Shown: positions 43,370 through 52,620, numbered from the stretch's first letter. The stretch: 64,000 nt of DNA from JACVRW01 sp963812915 (GCA_963812915.1 CAWEXB010000005.1:83768-147767); one strand, 5' to 3'. The notes: a model not told the origin generated them from the sequence alone. Made by a program: numbers and translations.

Positions 43370-43548
43370 CCCGCGAAACATTATCGAGGCGAACGGGATG
43401 GGTCCGTAAGTGCTTCCCGTCGGAGCTGTATCGCGGCGACCCGACCGCGTCTCGCCGATCGGGGCCCAGGATCGGCGGTAACAACAGCGAGAACGTCGCG
43501 AATCGAGAGATCGAGCATCGAGTGCGCCGCTACCATGAGAGCGCCCCC

Positions 43549-43621
43549 GGGGCTATAGCTCAGTTGGGAGAGCGCCTGGATCGCACCCAGGAGGCCGCCG
43601 GTTCGAGTCCGGCTAGCTCCA
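43549..43621 (+). tRNA. tRNA-Ala (anticodon CGC)
   Basis: The complete 73-nt cloverleaf has acceptor GGGGCTA/TAGCTCC, D-stem GCTC/GAGC, anticodon stem CCTGG/CCAGG with loop ATCGCAC, and T-arm GCCGG-TTCGAGT-CCGGC. CCA is not encoded. Its 3' 49 nt, from within the anticodon arm onward, recur at 52114 without the 5' half. Confidence 0.95.
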
Positions 43622-43926
43622 CTCGGAGAACCCCTGTAATGGCGCGGGTTTTCGCGTTGCGCAAGCGGTTGCGAGAGCCGATCGCCGCCGGATCTTTGGC
43701 CCGGTCTTTGGCCCGATCTCCGCGCAGCGCAGCGCCCCCGCTGCGTGAGAAGCCCCATTTCAAGCCGTTTCGACCGTATGAGCGGCTCAGGCCGGGGGAC
43801 GAAATAGAACTTCATTTAGGAGCGCCCGCGTTCGAGTTCTCGAGCGGCTCGACGGCCGCGGCGGCGCAACCGTTCTCGCCCGAGGAGCACGCGCGCGAGG
43901 GGATGCGCCGCTTCTGCTTGTCGCGC
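43573..43926 (+). repeat. 354-bp direct repeat, left copy (tRNA-Ala 3' part plus flank)
   Basis: This copy matches 52114-52467 with a constant 8541-bp offset and no gaps. The first 86 bp are identical (tRNA 3' half plus hairpin); about 18 substitutions follow in the remaining 268 bp. The match starts inside the tRNA anticodon arm, as expected of an integration site at a tRNA gene. Confidence 0.85.
43626..43653 (+). terminator. Hairpin just after tRNA-Ala(CGC)
   Basis: GAGAACCC (43626-43633) and GGGTTTTC (43646-43653) pair over 7 of 8 bases with a 12-nt loop, ending in a short T-run. It may terminate the tRNA transcript or be part of a recombinase core site; the same hairpin is in the second repeat copy. 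Confidence 0.4.
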
Positions 43927-44013
43927 CGAGCGCCACTCGACCGTCGGCCCGACGGAGTGCCGGAGGCAGGCGGAAGCAGCGGCCCTGCAACGCGGTACGA
44001 GAGGCGGCGGTGA
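43639..44013 (+). CDS. Doubtful ORF within the left repeat
   Basis: A 124-codon frame (MARVFALRKRLREPI, later FRPYERLRPGDEIELHLG) lies in the repeat; the right copy has a matching 146-codon frame. No ribosome site precedes it and its ATG falls in the hairpin loop. About 8 of 18 differences between copies are at third positions, which is not strong evidence of protein selection. Family not recognised. Confidence 0.2.
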   Translation: MARVFALRKRLREPIAAGSLARSLARSPRSAAPPLREKPHFKPFRPYERLRPGDEIELHLGAPAFEFSSGSTAAAAQPFSPEEHAREGMRRFCLSRRAPLDRRPDGVPEAGGSSGPATRYERRR

Positions 44014-44093
44014 TGGTCACGCACACGCTGGCCCGCCGCTGGTAGGAGTTTGTGAGGGCGGGCGGTACGCGAGGCTGGGCCGTTGCGCGACTG

Positions 44094-44099
44094 TATGTT
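44094..44099 (+). promoter_or_regulatory. -10 box TATGTT before the HD-domain gene
   Basis: TATGTT fits TAnnnT and ends 6 nt before GTG 44106; there is no ribosome site, so a leaderless transcript is likely. Confidence 0.4.
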
Positions 44100-44105
44100 G
44101 GGGCC

Positions 44106-44681
44106 GTGGACGCCCTTGTGCGTCACCCCCTAATCGACGAGATTCTCGACGCACGCCGCGATTACGCGCGCGGTCACGACGCGGCTTTCGAGGGCTACCG
44201 CAACCACGCGCACCGCATCCATTGCTTCGTGCGAGCGATCTCGTCGCTGTCCGCGGACGACCAGGAGAAGGTTGCCATCGCTGCCGCCTTCCATGACTTG
44301 TGCACCTTTGACGGCCTCGACTACCTCGAACCTTCGATCGAGGAGGCGGCCCGCTACCTGCGCGACACCGGGCGCGAGGCGTGGGACCGCGAGGTTGCGC
44401 TTACGATCGCCTTTCACCACCGGATCCGGCCTTATCGCGGCGAGGCAGCCCACCTCGTGGAGCCGTTTCGCCGCGCCGACTGGAACGAGTTCACCATGGG
44501 CCTGGTGAGCGGCGGCGTCCCCCGGGAGCTGCGCAAGGCGGCCGATACCGAGTTCCCGGTCACCGCCTTCATCCCAAAGGCGGTCCTCCTCGGGACGATC
44601 GCCTGGCTGCCACGCCATCCGCTGCGCCCTGCACCCCCGTTCCGCGGCCGCGCGGCACTGCGGCGCACCGGCCGCGCCTGA
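44106..44681 (+). CDS. HD-domain phosphohydrolase-like protein
   Basis: The 191-aa protein from GTG 44106 has an HD-type metal site: NHAHRIHCFV, AAAFHDLCTFDGLDYLEPS and a later His pair in FHHRIRPYRG. The start is supported by the -10 element and by loss of any recognisable sequence upstream. It is probably a cytoplasmic phosphohydrolase of unknown substrate. It is the first gene inside the segment flanked by the tRNA-Ala repeat. Confidence 0.75.
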   Translation: MDALVRHPLIDEILDARRDYARGHDAAFEGYRNHAHRIHCFVRAISSLSADDQEKVAIAAAFHDLCTFDGLDYLEPSIEEAARYLRDTGREAWDREVALTIAFHHRIRPYRGEAAHLVEPFRRADWNEFTMGLVSGGVPRELRKAADTEFPVTAFIPKAVLLGTIAWLPRHPLRPAPPFRGRAALRRTGRA

Positions 44682-44811
44682 CAACGCCCGGCTGAACGGC
44701 TCAGCCGCGACCGCAACAGACCGACCTACGCGCACGGCATAGCGATCGCATTCGGCCGCGAGTTGGTCTGCCCGGCCCGAGTGACCCCGTGACCAGTCCT
44801 CCTCGTGACGG

Positions 44812-45706
44812 TTAGACGAACCGCCTCACGAAGTCGAGGGCGACCTGGGCGACCTCGCGCCAGCCGCTGTCGATTGTCAGCGAATGGCCGCGGTTCGGGA
44901 TCTTCTCGATCTCAGTTACCGCCTTGTTGTGGCGCTGGCGCTTGTAGGAGGCATTCGCGATCGCCCACGGCACCGTGTGGTCCTTCGCGCCGTCGATGAT
45001 CAGAAGCGGGCCGCGGTCCGAGTTGCGGACGTCGAGCTTCGCCTCGCTGAACGGGTTCAGGTTGGCGTTGGCCATCTGCATCAGCGCTACACCCGGTGCG
45101 GCGACGTGGTAGGTCTCATATAGCCGCCGCGCCTCCTCGTCATCGCCGAACGCGTTGGTCCAGCCGTACTTGAACTGGTTGAACGTCAGGGTGACCGCGC
45201 GCCCGCGGTTGAGCGGGTTCTTCAGCACTGGCAGCGACGCGCGGAGCGCTGAGAACGGCAGCGGCAGCACACCGCGGAACGGACCCGGATCGATCGCTAC
45301 CGTCGCGGCGGAGAGCCCGCGGTCGGCGATGAGCTGGGCCAGCAGGCCGCCCGTCGAGTGCCCCATCACCGCGGGCTTCTGGTCGAGAGCGCCGATCACC
45401 TCGGCCGTGTGGTCGGCGACCTGCTTGAGCGTCTTCTTCGCGAGCACGTCGGGGTTCGCCCGGGCCTCCTCGACCGTCTCGGGGTCGCCGGGCCAGTCGG
45501 GCGTCAGCCCGGCGTATCCGTTCTCCTCGAAGAACTCGACCCAGTTGTCCCAGCTCGAGGGCAGCAGCCAGAGGCCGTGGATGAAGACGACCGGCGCCTT
45601 CCCGCTGGCGTTGGCCTGGTCGATCTGTCGCTGCTCGCGGTCGCTGATCTGACCCGGGCCTTCGGCCGGCTTGTCGGCGCTCGATGCCCTTTCTGTCAGA
45701 ACTCAT
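44812..45706 (-). pseudogene. Alpha/beta hydrolase, frameshifted near its start
   Basis: The main frame ends at 44812 and has the oxyanion motif VFIHGLWLLPSSWDNW, nucleophile elbow MGHSTGGLLAQL, acid IIDGAKDHTVP and His in NRGHSLTI. It lacks a start codon in frame. ATG 45706 (MSSDRK) joins it if one G is removed from the GGG complementary to 45687-45689, giving about 297 aa. The start overlaps the end of the upstream regulator gene by 11 bp on the same strand, so the two are probably one operon. Confidence 0.75.
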
Positions 45707-48578
45707 GGATCCATCCTTCCGTTTGGCCACGGTTTGTCGTGGACGCGAGGATCCCGGCGCCGCCGCTCGATCGAATCTGCCAACCGGCCAGTGCGAGTCG
45801 CCAGTCGGCTGACCGCAACGCGTCCTGTTCGCTGGTCAGGACCTGCCCGAGCTGGTTTCGCGAGGTGATGTCGAGCTTCGCGTAGCACCTTGTGGAGGTG
45901 GTACTGGACCGTTCGGGGGCTGATGAACAGCTGCGCGCCGATCTCCGGGTTGGAGAGCCCGTCACGGGCGAGTCGGGCGATCTGAGCCTCGTGGGGAGTG
46001 AGGTCGTCGCGCGTCTCCACACTGCGCTTATGCGCGGTTTCTCCGGTTGCTTCGACCTCGCGACGAGCGCGCTCGGCGAAGGCGTCGGCCCCGATGTTGC
46101 TGAACCTTTCGTGTGCGGCGCGAAGCTGTTCACGGGCATCGACGCGCCGCTTCTCCCGACGAAGCCATTCGCCGTAGACGAGTTGGGCGCGGGCGACGTG
46201 AACGGCGATTCGACTACGGCCGAGCCGCTCGACGGCCTCCCGGTAGAGACCCTCGGCTTCATCGCCTTCGCTTAAGAGAGCCTCCGACCGGGCCTGAACG
46301 CCCAGGGCCCAGTCGGTGCCGCTTGCGCGTGTCCGTCCTGCAAGGCGCCGCATGGCGCTTGATGCGGTCTCACGGGCGCCGCTTCGGGCGCCTGCCTCAA
46401 CCAGCTCAATCAGCGCCCACCCGTAGAAACCGAGATCCTCGTGAGCGCATGCCCGCTCTGCTGCGGCCAGGGCTTTCTCATAGTGGCCGAGGCCGTTGTA
46501 CAGGACCGCAGTCGCGTAGTGGGCCAGACCGATCGCTCTTCCTTCGCCGCGCGTTCTCGCGTCCTCCAGGCTGGCCTCGATGACGGGGAGGGCTGCGACC
46601 TCGTCGCCGCGCCAGGCGACGAGCACCAGCGACGTATATCTGAGTGGGGCATTCCCTATGGCCCGGCTGATCGCGTTCGCCTCCTCGATCAGAGCCGCCG
46701 CGGTGGCGAACTCACCAGCGTGCACATGTACGCAGGCGCGGTACGACAGCGCGATCGGAAGGACTGCGAGCGCACCGCTACCGCGGGCCAGGTCGACTGC
46801 GCGATTGGCCAGCGCATACCACCTCCCGTCATCCCACAGCTCTGGTGCGAGTGGCTCCGGTGTTACTGGGCACGAAGTCCAGAGCCAGCGCAAGCCATCG
46901 TCGCCGCTGCGATCTCCTTCGGCGAACGCGTTCAGCGCTCGCGTCAGCGCAGGCAAGGCTTCGGCGTATGGCTCGGTGAAGCGCATTGCCAGGCCGTCGA
47001 GGAGCAGGTCGACCGGACGCGGCGGCAGCGGTCCGGGAGGCGCGGCCCGACCCCGCTCGGCCGCCTCTACAACCCCACCGGTGCGGCTCTCGCGGCCAAC
47101 GAAGATCTCGGCTCCGAACGCCTCCACATACGTCTCGCGCGCCGACGCGACATCAAGCGGCTCGAACCGTTTCGCGGCCTCGAGCAACAAGGGCGGCGCG
47201 TCACTGCCGCGTGTCCGGGCAAAGGCAATCTGGCCGCGAAGCCGCTCCCGATCGGCGCGCTCGAGATCATCGAGCGGGGAAAACTCCGCAATGCCGAGCA
47301 GCGCCTGTGCCGCTTCGGGTGCGCCCGCTTCCAGCTTGGCACGGGCCGCGGCCAGCGCTCGAGTTCCGCGCCCTGCGGGATCGGGAGTCAGCTCAGCCGC
47401 TCGTTCCAGGAATGCCGCCATGGCGGCGAAACCGCCGCGAGCTCGTGCCCGATCGGCCGAGCGCTCGAGCTCAGTGGCCACCTGCTCGTCGGGCCCGCCC
47501 GCCGCCTGCGCAAGGTGCCACGCGCGCCGGTCGGGGTCCGCCGCCGGATCGGTTGCCTCGGCGAGCGCCCGGTGCACCTCCCGGCGGTCCGGCACGGCCG
47601 CCGCCCCGTAGGTGGCCGAGCGCACCAGCGGATGACGGAACCGCACCCTTGCCGCCGAGCTCGACCAAACCGGCCGTCTGCGCCGGCTCGGCCGCGTCCG
47701 GCTCCGAGCCCGAGCCGCTCGGCCGCTCGCCACAACAGTGCCACGTCGCCGACGGGTTCGGCCGCCGCCGCGAGCAGGAGTCGTTGCGTCTCGCCCCGCA
47801 GTGACTTGAGCCGCCGCAGGAAGCTCTGCTCGATCCCGTCGGCCAGCGGCACGTGGTCGGGGACACCGAAGCCTCCGGCGAGCTCCACCGCGGAGAGGCC
47901 ACGAGGCAGCTCCAGCAGAGCGAGCGGGTTGCCGCGAGTCTCGGCGACGATCCGGTCGCGGACCTGCTCATCGATCAGCCCAGGGAGCCCGGAGGCCAGC
48001 AGCGAACGGGCGTCGTCGGCATCCAGCCCGTCGAGCACGAGCTCCGGCAAGCCGCTGAGTACCTCGCTGCGCTCGCGCGTCACGAACACGATCGCGACCG
48101 ACTCCGCGAACAGCCGGCGGGCGACGAACGCCAGCGCGAGGGCGGATTCCTCGTCGAGCCACTGCGCATCGTCGACCGCACACAGAAGCGGCTGCTCCTC
48201 GGCCGCATCCGAGAGCAGGCCGAGCGCCGCCAGGCTGACGACGAAGCGATCCGGCGGCTCGCCGCCGCTGAGCCCGAACGCCACGCTCAGAGCCTGGCAC
48301 TGGGGAGAGGGCAGTCGGTCGAGCCGACCGAGCATCGGCGCGCAGAGCTGGTGCAGGCCGGCAAACGCGAGCTCGATCTCAGACTGAACTCCGACCGCCC
48401 GCAACAGCCGCAGGTCCGGCGCCGAATCGATCGCGTAGTCCAACAGCGCGGTCTTGCCGATGCCCGGCTCTCCGCGCACCACGAGGGCGGCGCTCTCCCC
48501 CGAGCGCGCCGCGCCGAGCAGCCGGCCGAGAGCGGCGCTCTCCGCGTCGCGGCCACGCAGGGTTATTCCCCCTCTCAC
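45696..48578 (-). pseudogene. Large LuxR-family ATP-binding regulator (LAL type), three frameshifts
   Basis: Reassembled, the product is about 959 aa. The N-terminal AAA ATPase has Walker A RGEPGIGKTALLDYA and Walker B LLCAVDDAQWLDEE. A TPR-like helical region follows (ALAAAERACAHEDLGFYGWA). The C-terminal LuxR HTH is LTPHEAQIARLARDGLSNPE through ISPRTVQYHLHKV-YAKLDITSRNQL. Single extra bases near 47704, 47646-47648 and 45885 break the frame; removing all three restores it. It lies upstream of one hydrolase and divergent from another. Confidence 0.75.
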
Positions 48579-48738
48579 AGACGTAAGCGCAACCTACACC
48601 GGCGCGGGCGCCCGAGCCAGTGGCGGGCGGAACGGCGCCGATCACTAGCCAGTCCGACTGGCGTACTGGCGGATGCGAAGGCAGCGCCCCCGCGAGACGC
48701 TCGCTGCCGTCGGGCCACCCCACCGAAAGGACCTCACC

Positions 48739-49454
48739 ATGACCCCCACGATCGTTCTCGTCCACGGGGCCTTCGCCGACTCGTCGAGCTGGAACGGGGT
48801 CATCGACCCTCTCCAAAGCGCCGGCCGCCCGGTGGTCGCCGCCGCAAACCCGCTGCGAGGCCTCGCGTCCGACGCCGAGGCCGTCAGCGACCTGGTCCGG
48901 TCGATCGACGGGCCGATCGTCCTCGTCGCCCACTCCTACGGCGGCGCGGTGATCTCCAACGTCGCCGCGGACGCCGGCGAGATCACCGGTCTCGTCTACG
49001 TCAATGGCTTCGCGCCGGACGCCGGCGAGAGCGCGTTCGAACTCGCAGGCAAGTATCCGGGCAGCACGACCGGCGACGCGGTGCGACCGACTCCGCGCAG
49101 CGACGGCACGACCGACCTGGCGATCGCGCAGGAGCTCTTCCGCGACAACTTCTGCGCCGACGTGCCCGAGGCGCAGGCCGCCCGGATGGCCGCCACCCAG
49201 CGGCCGGCCACGCTCGAGGCGCTCCAGGAGCCCTCCGGCGAGCATCCGCTGTGGAAGCAGGTGCCGTCCTGGTTCCTGATCGGCGAGAAGGACCACAACA
49301 TCCCCGCCGCCCTCCATCGCTTCATGGCGGAACGCGCCGGCGCACGGCGCACGATCGAGATCCCGGGCGCCTCGCATGCGATCTCCGTCTCACAGCCCGA
49401 GGCGACGGCCGATCTGATCCTCGAGGCCGCGGCGGCGGGCCCGTCGGCGCCTGA
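48739..49454 (+). CDS. Alpha/beta hydrolase, EstC/HNL-like, stop lost by apparent indel
   Basis: ATG 48739 follows AAAGGA. The about 239-aa protein has IVLVHGAFADSSSWNGV, the nucleophile elbow LVAHSYGGAVIS, IGEKDHNIP with the acid and GASHAISVSQPEA with the His. As sequenced the frame runs on to 49746 through the next gene. One extra G in the GGG near 49438 would end it at TGA 49452-49454, the normal family length. It faces away from the LAL-type regulator, which may control it. Confidence 0.75.
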
Positions 49455-49497
49455 GCCCGCGTCCGATCCCCACCGCAACCCGAAAGGAGAACCTGCA

Positions 49498-50485
49498 GTG
49501 CCCACCACACACACCCGCCGGTCGTGCTCGAGCCGGAGTCACAGGAGTTCGTCGAGGCGACGGCCAAGCCGCCGTTCCTGTACGAGCTCACCCCGGCCGA
49601 GGCCCGCAAGGTGCTCGACGACGTCCAGGCCGCGCCGATCGACAAGCTGCCGGTCGAGGACCGCTGGATCACCGTCCCCGCCGAGGTCGGCGACGTGCGC
49701 GTGCGGATCGTCCGGCCGCCCGACGCCGCAGGGACGCTGCCGGTGATCCTCTACATGCACGGCGGCGGCTGGGTGCTCGGCAACGCCGACACGCACGACC
49801 GGCTGGTCCGCGAACTGGCCGTCGGCACCGGCGCCGCCGTCGTGTTCGTCGAGTACGACCGCTCGCCGGAGGCGCACTACCCGGTCGCGATCGAGCAGGG
49901 CTACGCGACCGCCCAGTGGATCGTGCCGCGAAGGCGCCGCCAACCAGCTCGACCCCGAGCGCATCGCGGTCGCCGGCGACTCGGTCGGCGGCGGCATGAC
50001 CGCCGCGCTGGCGCTGATGGCGAACGGAGCGCGGCGACGTCCGCTTCGTCCAGCAGTCGATGTACTACCCGGTCACCGACGCCGCCATGGACACCGGCTC
50101 CTACGAGCAGTTCGCGGAGGGCTACTTCCTCACCGCGAAGGGGATGGCGTGGTTCTGGGACGCCTACGCTGCCCGACCTCGAGCGGCGCTCGGAGCCGTT
50201 CGCGTCGCCGCTCCGCGCCAGTCCGACGAGCAGCTCGCCGGGCTCCCGCCTGCGTTCCTTCTCGTCGACGAGGCGGATGTCCTTCGGGACGAGGGCGAGG
50301 CCTACGCGGCGCGTCTGCGGAAGGCTGGAGTCGAGGTGACGACCGTCCGTTACGACGGGATCACCCACGATTTCATGATGCTCAACCCGCTCAGCGCCAC
50401 GCACGCGACACGCGCCGCGATCGCGCAGGCCATCTGGGTGCTACGCGGGGCGCTCCACGGCAAGTCAGGAGACAGCGATGCATGA
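49498..50485 (+). pseudogene. Alpha/beta hydrolase of the hormone-sensitive-lipase type, about five frameshifts
   Basis: The pieces in order give VLEPESQEFVEATAKPP, LYMHGGGWVLGNADTHD (HGGG oxyanion), DPERIAVAGDSVGGGMTAAL (GDSxGG), MYYPVTDAAMD, LPDLERRSEPFASPL, LLVDEADVLRDEGE (acid) and VRYDGITHDFMML (His). The frame changes near 49512, 49927, 50025, 50175 and 50216, three insertions and two deletions by my reading. The restored length is about 328 aa. The start is GTG 49498 after AAAGGAGA, or GTG 49524 if the first indel is ignored. Confidence 0.7.
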
Positions 50486-50693
50486 GATCGAGGTCGTCAC
50501 CATCGCAGTGCCGAGGAGGCCGAGCACGGCGTTGCCGAACTCTGGACAGGCGGCCGAGATCGCCTACACCCTCCTCGACGACGGCGACCTGAAGCTGCGG
50601 TTCGTGCCCCGCCACGACGGCACCCCGGTAGTCGGCATGCACATCCTGACCGAGGCCCTCGCCGAGGTCCAGCGGGCCCTCGCCGTGTGCTGA
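50478..50693 (+). CDS. Small hypothetical protein coupled to the hydrolase
   Basis: The 71-aa product starts at ATG 50478, overlapping the hydrolase stop, with AGGAG at 50468-50472. The sequence (TLLDDGDLKLRFVPRHDGTPVVG) is protein-like but not recognised. The ribosome site and overlap favour a real gene. Confidence 0.5.
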   Translation: MHEIEVVTIAVPRRPSTALPNSGQAAEIAYTLLDDGDLKLRFVPRHDGTPVVGMHILTEALAEVQRALAVC

Positions 50694-50752
50694 AAGCCAA
50701 CGAGCGAAGGAACACTATGAAGATCGTTGTCATCGGCGGCACCAGCCTGCTC
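50694..50752 (+). repeat. Duplicated 5' end of an NmrA-like gene (truncated copy)
   Basis: About 60 bp here, including ATG 50717 and codons for MKIVVIGGT, nearly match 51172-51231, which begins the intact NmrA-like gene. Here the homology stops after about ten codons and runs into the leader of the NTF2-like gene. It looks like a remnant of a tandem NmrA copy. Confidence 0.6.
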
Positions 50753-50782
50753 AGGACCACGACAACCAAGGGAGGTCACGCA

Positions 50783-51130
50783 ATGACTGAAGATCAGGTC
50801 AAAGCAAACCTGAAGGCCATGGATGATCTGGACTTCGATGGGTGGAACAACGCCGACTGGCATGGCGTATTCGCCCACCAGCACACGGACGACGTGTTCG
50901 TCGACTTCAAGGGTCAAGAGCCCACCCGCGGGCTTGAGGACCACATCGGCGCGATGAAAGCCTTCGTCGAGTCAGTCGGGGGCACCCCGCCCAAGGTCGT
51001 TTCTCACCCGATCGCGTTCGGGGACGGCGAGTGGACCTGCGTCGTCGGCGAGTTCGAGGACGGGAGCCGGATGGTGACCGTTGCGAAGTGGCGCGACGGC
51101 GCCATCGCTGAGGAATACATCTGGGTCTAG
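50783..51130 (+). CDS. NTF2-like/SnoaL-like protein
   Basis: The 115-aa product from ATG 50783 has GGAGG at 50771-50775, which decides the start over the in-frame ATG 50717 belonging to the NmrA remnant. The sequence MDDLDFDGWNNADWHGVFAHQHTDD then VFVDFKGQEPTRG fits a small alpha+beta cone fold. Similar proteins often accompany oxidoreductases and hydrolases of unknown pathways. Confidence 0.7.
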   Translation: MTEDQVKANLKAMDDLDFDGWNNADWHGVFAHQHTDDVFVDFKGQEPTRGLEDHIGAMKAFVESVGGTPPKVVSHPIAFGDGEWTCVVGEFEDGSRMVTVAKWRDGAIAEEYIWV

Positions 51131-51197
51131 GGCAAAGCCCTCGCGAGGTCGAGCGTGTGCTCGCGGTGTCTGACAGCCAACGAGCGAAAGGAACGCT

Positions 51198-52157
51198 AGG
51201 AAGATCGTTGTCATCGGCGGCACCGGCCTGATCGGCTCGAAGGTCGTGGCCTGCCTCGATGAGGAGGAGTACGAAGCGCTGCACGCCTCGCCCGACACGG
51301 GCGTCAACACGCTGACCGGCGAGGGGCTCGCCGAAGTTCTCGACGACGCCCCGGTGCTCATCGACGTCTCGAACTCGCCCTCATTCGAGGACGAGGCGGT
51401 GATGGATTTCTTCACGACCTCCACCACCAACCTGCTGGCGGCCGCGGCCGAGGCGGGCGTTCGCCACTACGTCGCGCTCTCCGTGGTCGGGGCCGACCGG
51501 GTTCCCGACAGCGGCTACCTCCGGGCGAAGGTCGCCCAGGAGAAGCTGATCGATGGGGCGTCGATCCCGTACACGATCGTCCGCGCCACGCAGTTCTTCG
51601 AGTTCGTGAAGCGGATCGCGGACGCGGCGACGGATGGTGGGGTTGTCCGGTTGCCCCACGTGCTGTTCCAGCCAATGGCCGCGGACGACGTCGCCGCCGC
51701 GGTGTGCGAGGTCACCCAGAGGGCGCCAGCTGACGGCATCGTCGAGATCGGGGGTCCGGAGCAGTTCCGGTTCGACGACTTCATCCGCGATGGCCTCGCG
51801 GCGATGGGCGACGACCGGACCGTCGTCGCCGACCCCAAGGCCCGCTACTTCGGAGCGGTGTTGCAAGAGCGCTCCCTGGTTCCCGACAACGCGGTCCGGA
51901 GGCGACCGGTCGAGCTTGTCACTGCCAGATTCGTGGAGACCGAGGCCAAGTCGGGCAGACCTAGGGTCGGCTGGACGGAGATCGGGCCAAAACGGTGCTT
52001 CTTTGGCCCGATCCCAGCCGAAATGGCCGGGAACTGGCCGAAAACGCGGGCGTCAGGCCGGGCCTCCACCGCCGCGAAACCCCAGCAAACAAGCCAAACT
52101 CAGGACCAGCGCACGCCTGGATCGCACCCAGGAGGCCGCCGGTTCGAGTCCGGCTAG
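51198..52157 (+). CDS. NmrA-like NAD(P)-binding oxidoreductase, ATG changed to AGG, C-terminus replaced
   Basis: The Rossmann start KIVVIGGTGLIGSKVVACL is in frame from 51201, but the expected ATG at 51198-51200 reads AGG, although an AAAGGA site is well placed. The body (SPDTGVNTLTGEGLAEVL, VSNSPSFEDEAVMDFFTTST, ALSVVGADRVPDSGY, ATQFFEFVKRIADAA) is intact to ERSLVPDN near 51890. After that the usual ending is replaced by unrelated sequence that runs to 52157 into the tRNA repeat. It is probably an NADPH-binding sensor or reductase, possibly not translated normally. Confidence 0.7.
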   Translation, partial: RKIVVIGGTGLIGSKVVACLDEEEYEALHASPDTGVNTLTGEGLAEVLDDAPVLIDVSNSPSFEDEAVMDFFTTSTTNLLAAAAEAGVRHYVALSVVGADRVPDSGYLRAKVAQEKLIDGASIPYTIVRATQFFEFVKRIADAATDGGVVRLPHVLFQPMAADDVAAAVCEVTQRAPADGIVEIGGPEQFRFDDFIRDGLAAMGDDRTVVADPKARYFGAVLQERSLVPDNAVRRRPVELVTARFVETEAKSGRPRVGWTEIGPKRCFFGPIPAEMAGNWPKTRASGRASTAAKPQQTSQTQDQRTPGSHPGGRRFESG

Positions 52158-52467
52158 CTCCACTCGGAGAACCCCTGTAATGGCGCGGGTTTTCGCGTTT
52201 CGCAAGCGGTTGCGAGAGCCGACCGCCGCCGGATCATTGGCCCGGTCTTTGGCCCGATCTCCACGCAGCGCAGCGCCCCCGGCGCATGAGAAGCCGCATT
52301 TCAAGCCGTTTCGCCCGTATGAGCGGCTCAGGCCGCGGGACGAAATAGAACTTCATCTAGGAGCGCCCGCGTTCGAGTTCGCAAGTGGCTCGACGGCCGC
52401 GGCGGCGCAACGGATCTCGCCCGAGAAGCACGCGCGCGAGGGGATGCGCCGCTTCTGCTTCTCGCGC
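52114..52467 (+). repeat. 354-bp direct repeat, right copy (tRNA-Ala 3' fragment plus flank)
   Basis: The copy begins at the anticodon arm (CGCCTGG) and carries the 3' 49 nt of tRNA-Ala(CGC), the hairpin and about 270 bp of flank, roughly 95 percent identical to 43573-43926. The 5' half of the tRNA is absent, so this is not a functional tRNA gene. It marks the right edge of a possible inserted segment. Confidence 0.85.
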
Positions 52468-52620
52468 ATTGCACAAGCCCGGGCGCCTCGTGCTTTCCAC
52501 CCCATCGCCCAGGCGCGTGCCTATGCAGAGGGCGGGCACCCTCTCGGGCGCGTGTTGCTTCTGAGTTTCGTCCGTGGCGGTCGTCTGGGACGCCGCGATC
52601 TGCGCTCCCGCTGTCATTGA
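52180..52620 (+). CDS. Doubtful ORF within the right repeat
   Basis: A 146-codon frame matching the ORF of the left repeat for about 95 residues and then diverging (RIAQARAPRAFHPIAQARAYAEGG). No ribosome site or recognised family. Confidence 0.2.
   Translation: MARVFAFRKRLREPTAAGSLARSLARSPRSAAPPAHEKPHFKPFRPYERLRPRDEIELHLGAPAFEFASGSTAAAAQRISPEKHAREGMRRFCFSRIAQARAPRAFHPIAQARAYAEGGHPLGRVLLLSFVRGGRLGRRDLRSRCH

Noticed and set aside
45696..48578. Programmed frameshifting in the LAL-type regulator
   Set aside because: Three separate +1 shifts without slippery sequences or conserved structures fit sequence error better.
52114..52162. Second tRNA-Ala gene
   Set aside because: Only the 3' 49 nt are present; acceptor 5' strand and D-arm are missing.
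43573..52467. Integrase or transposase inside the tRNA-flanked segment
   Set aside because: I checked the frames for recombinase motifs and saw none; the element claim rests on the repeat alone.
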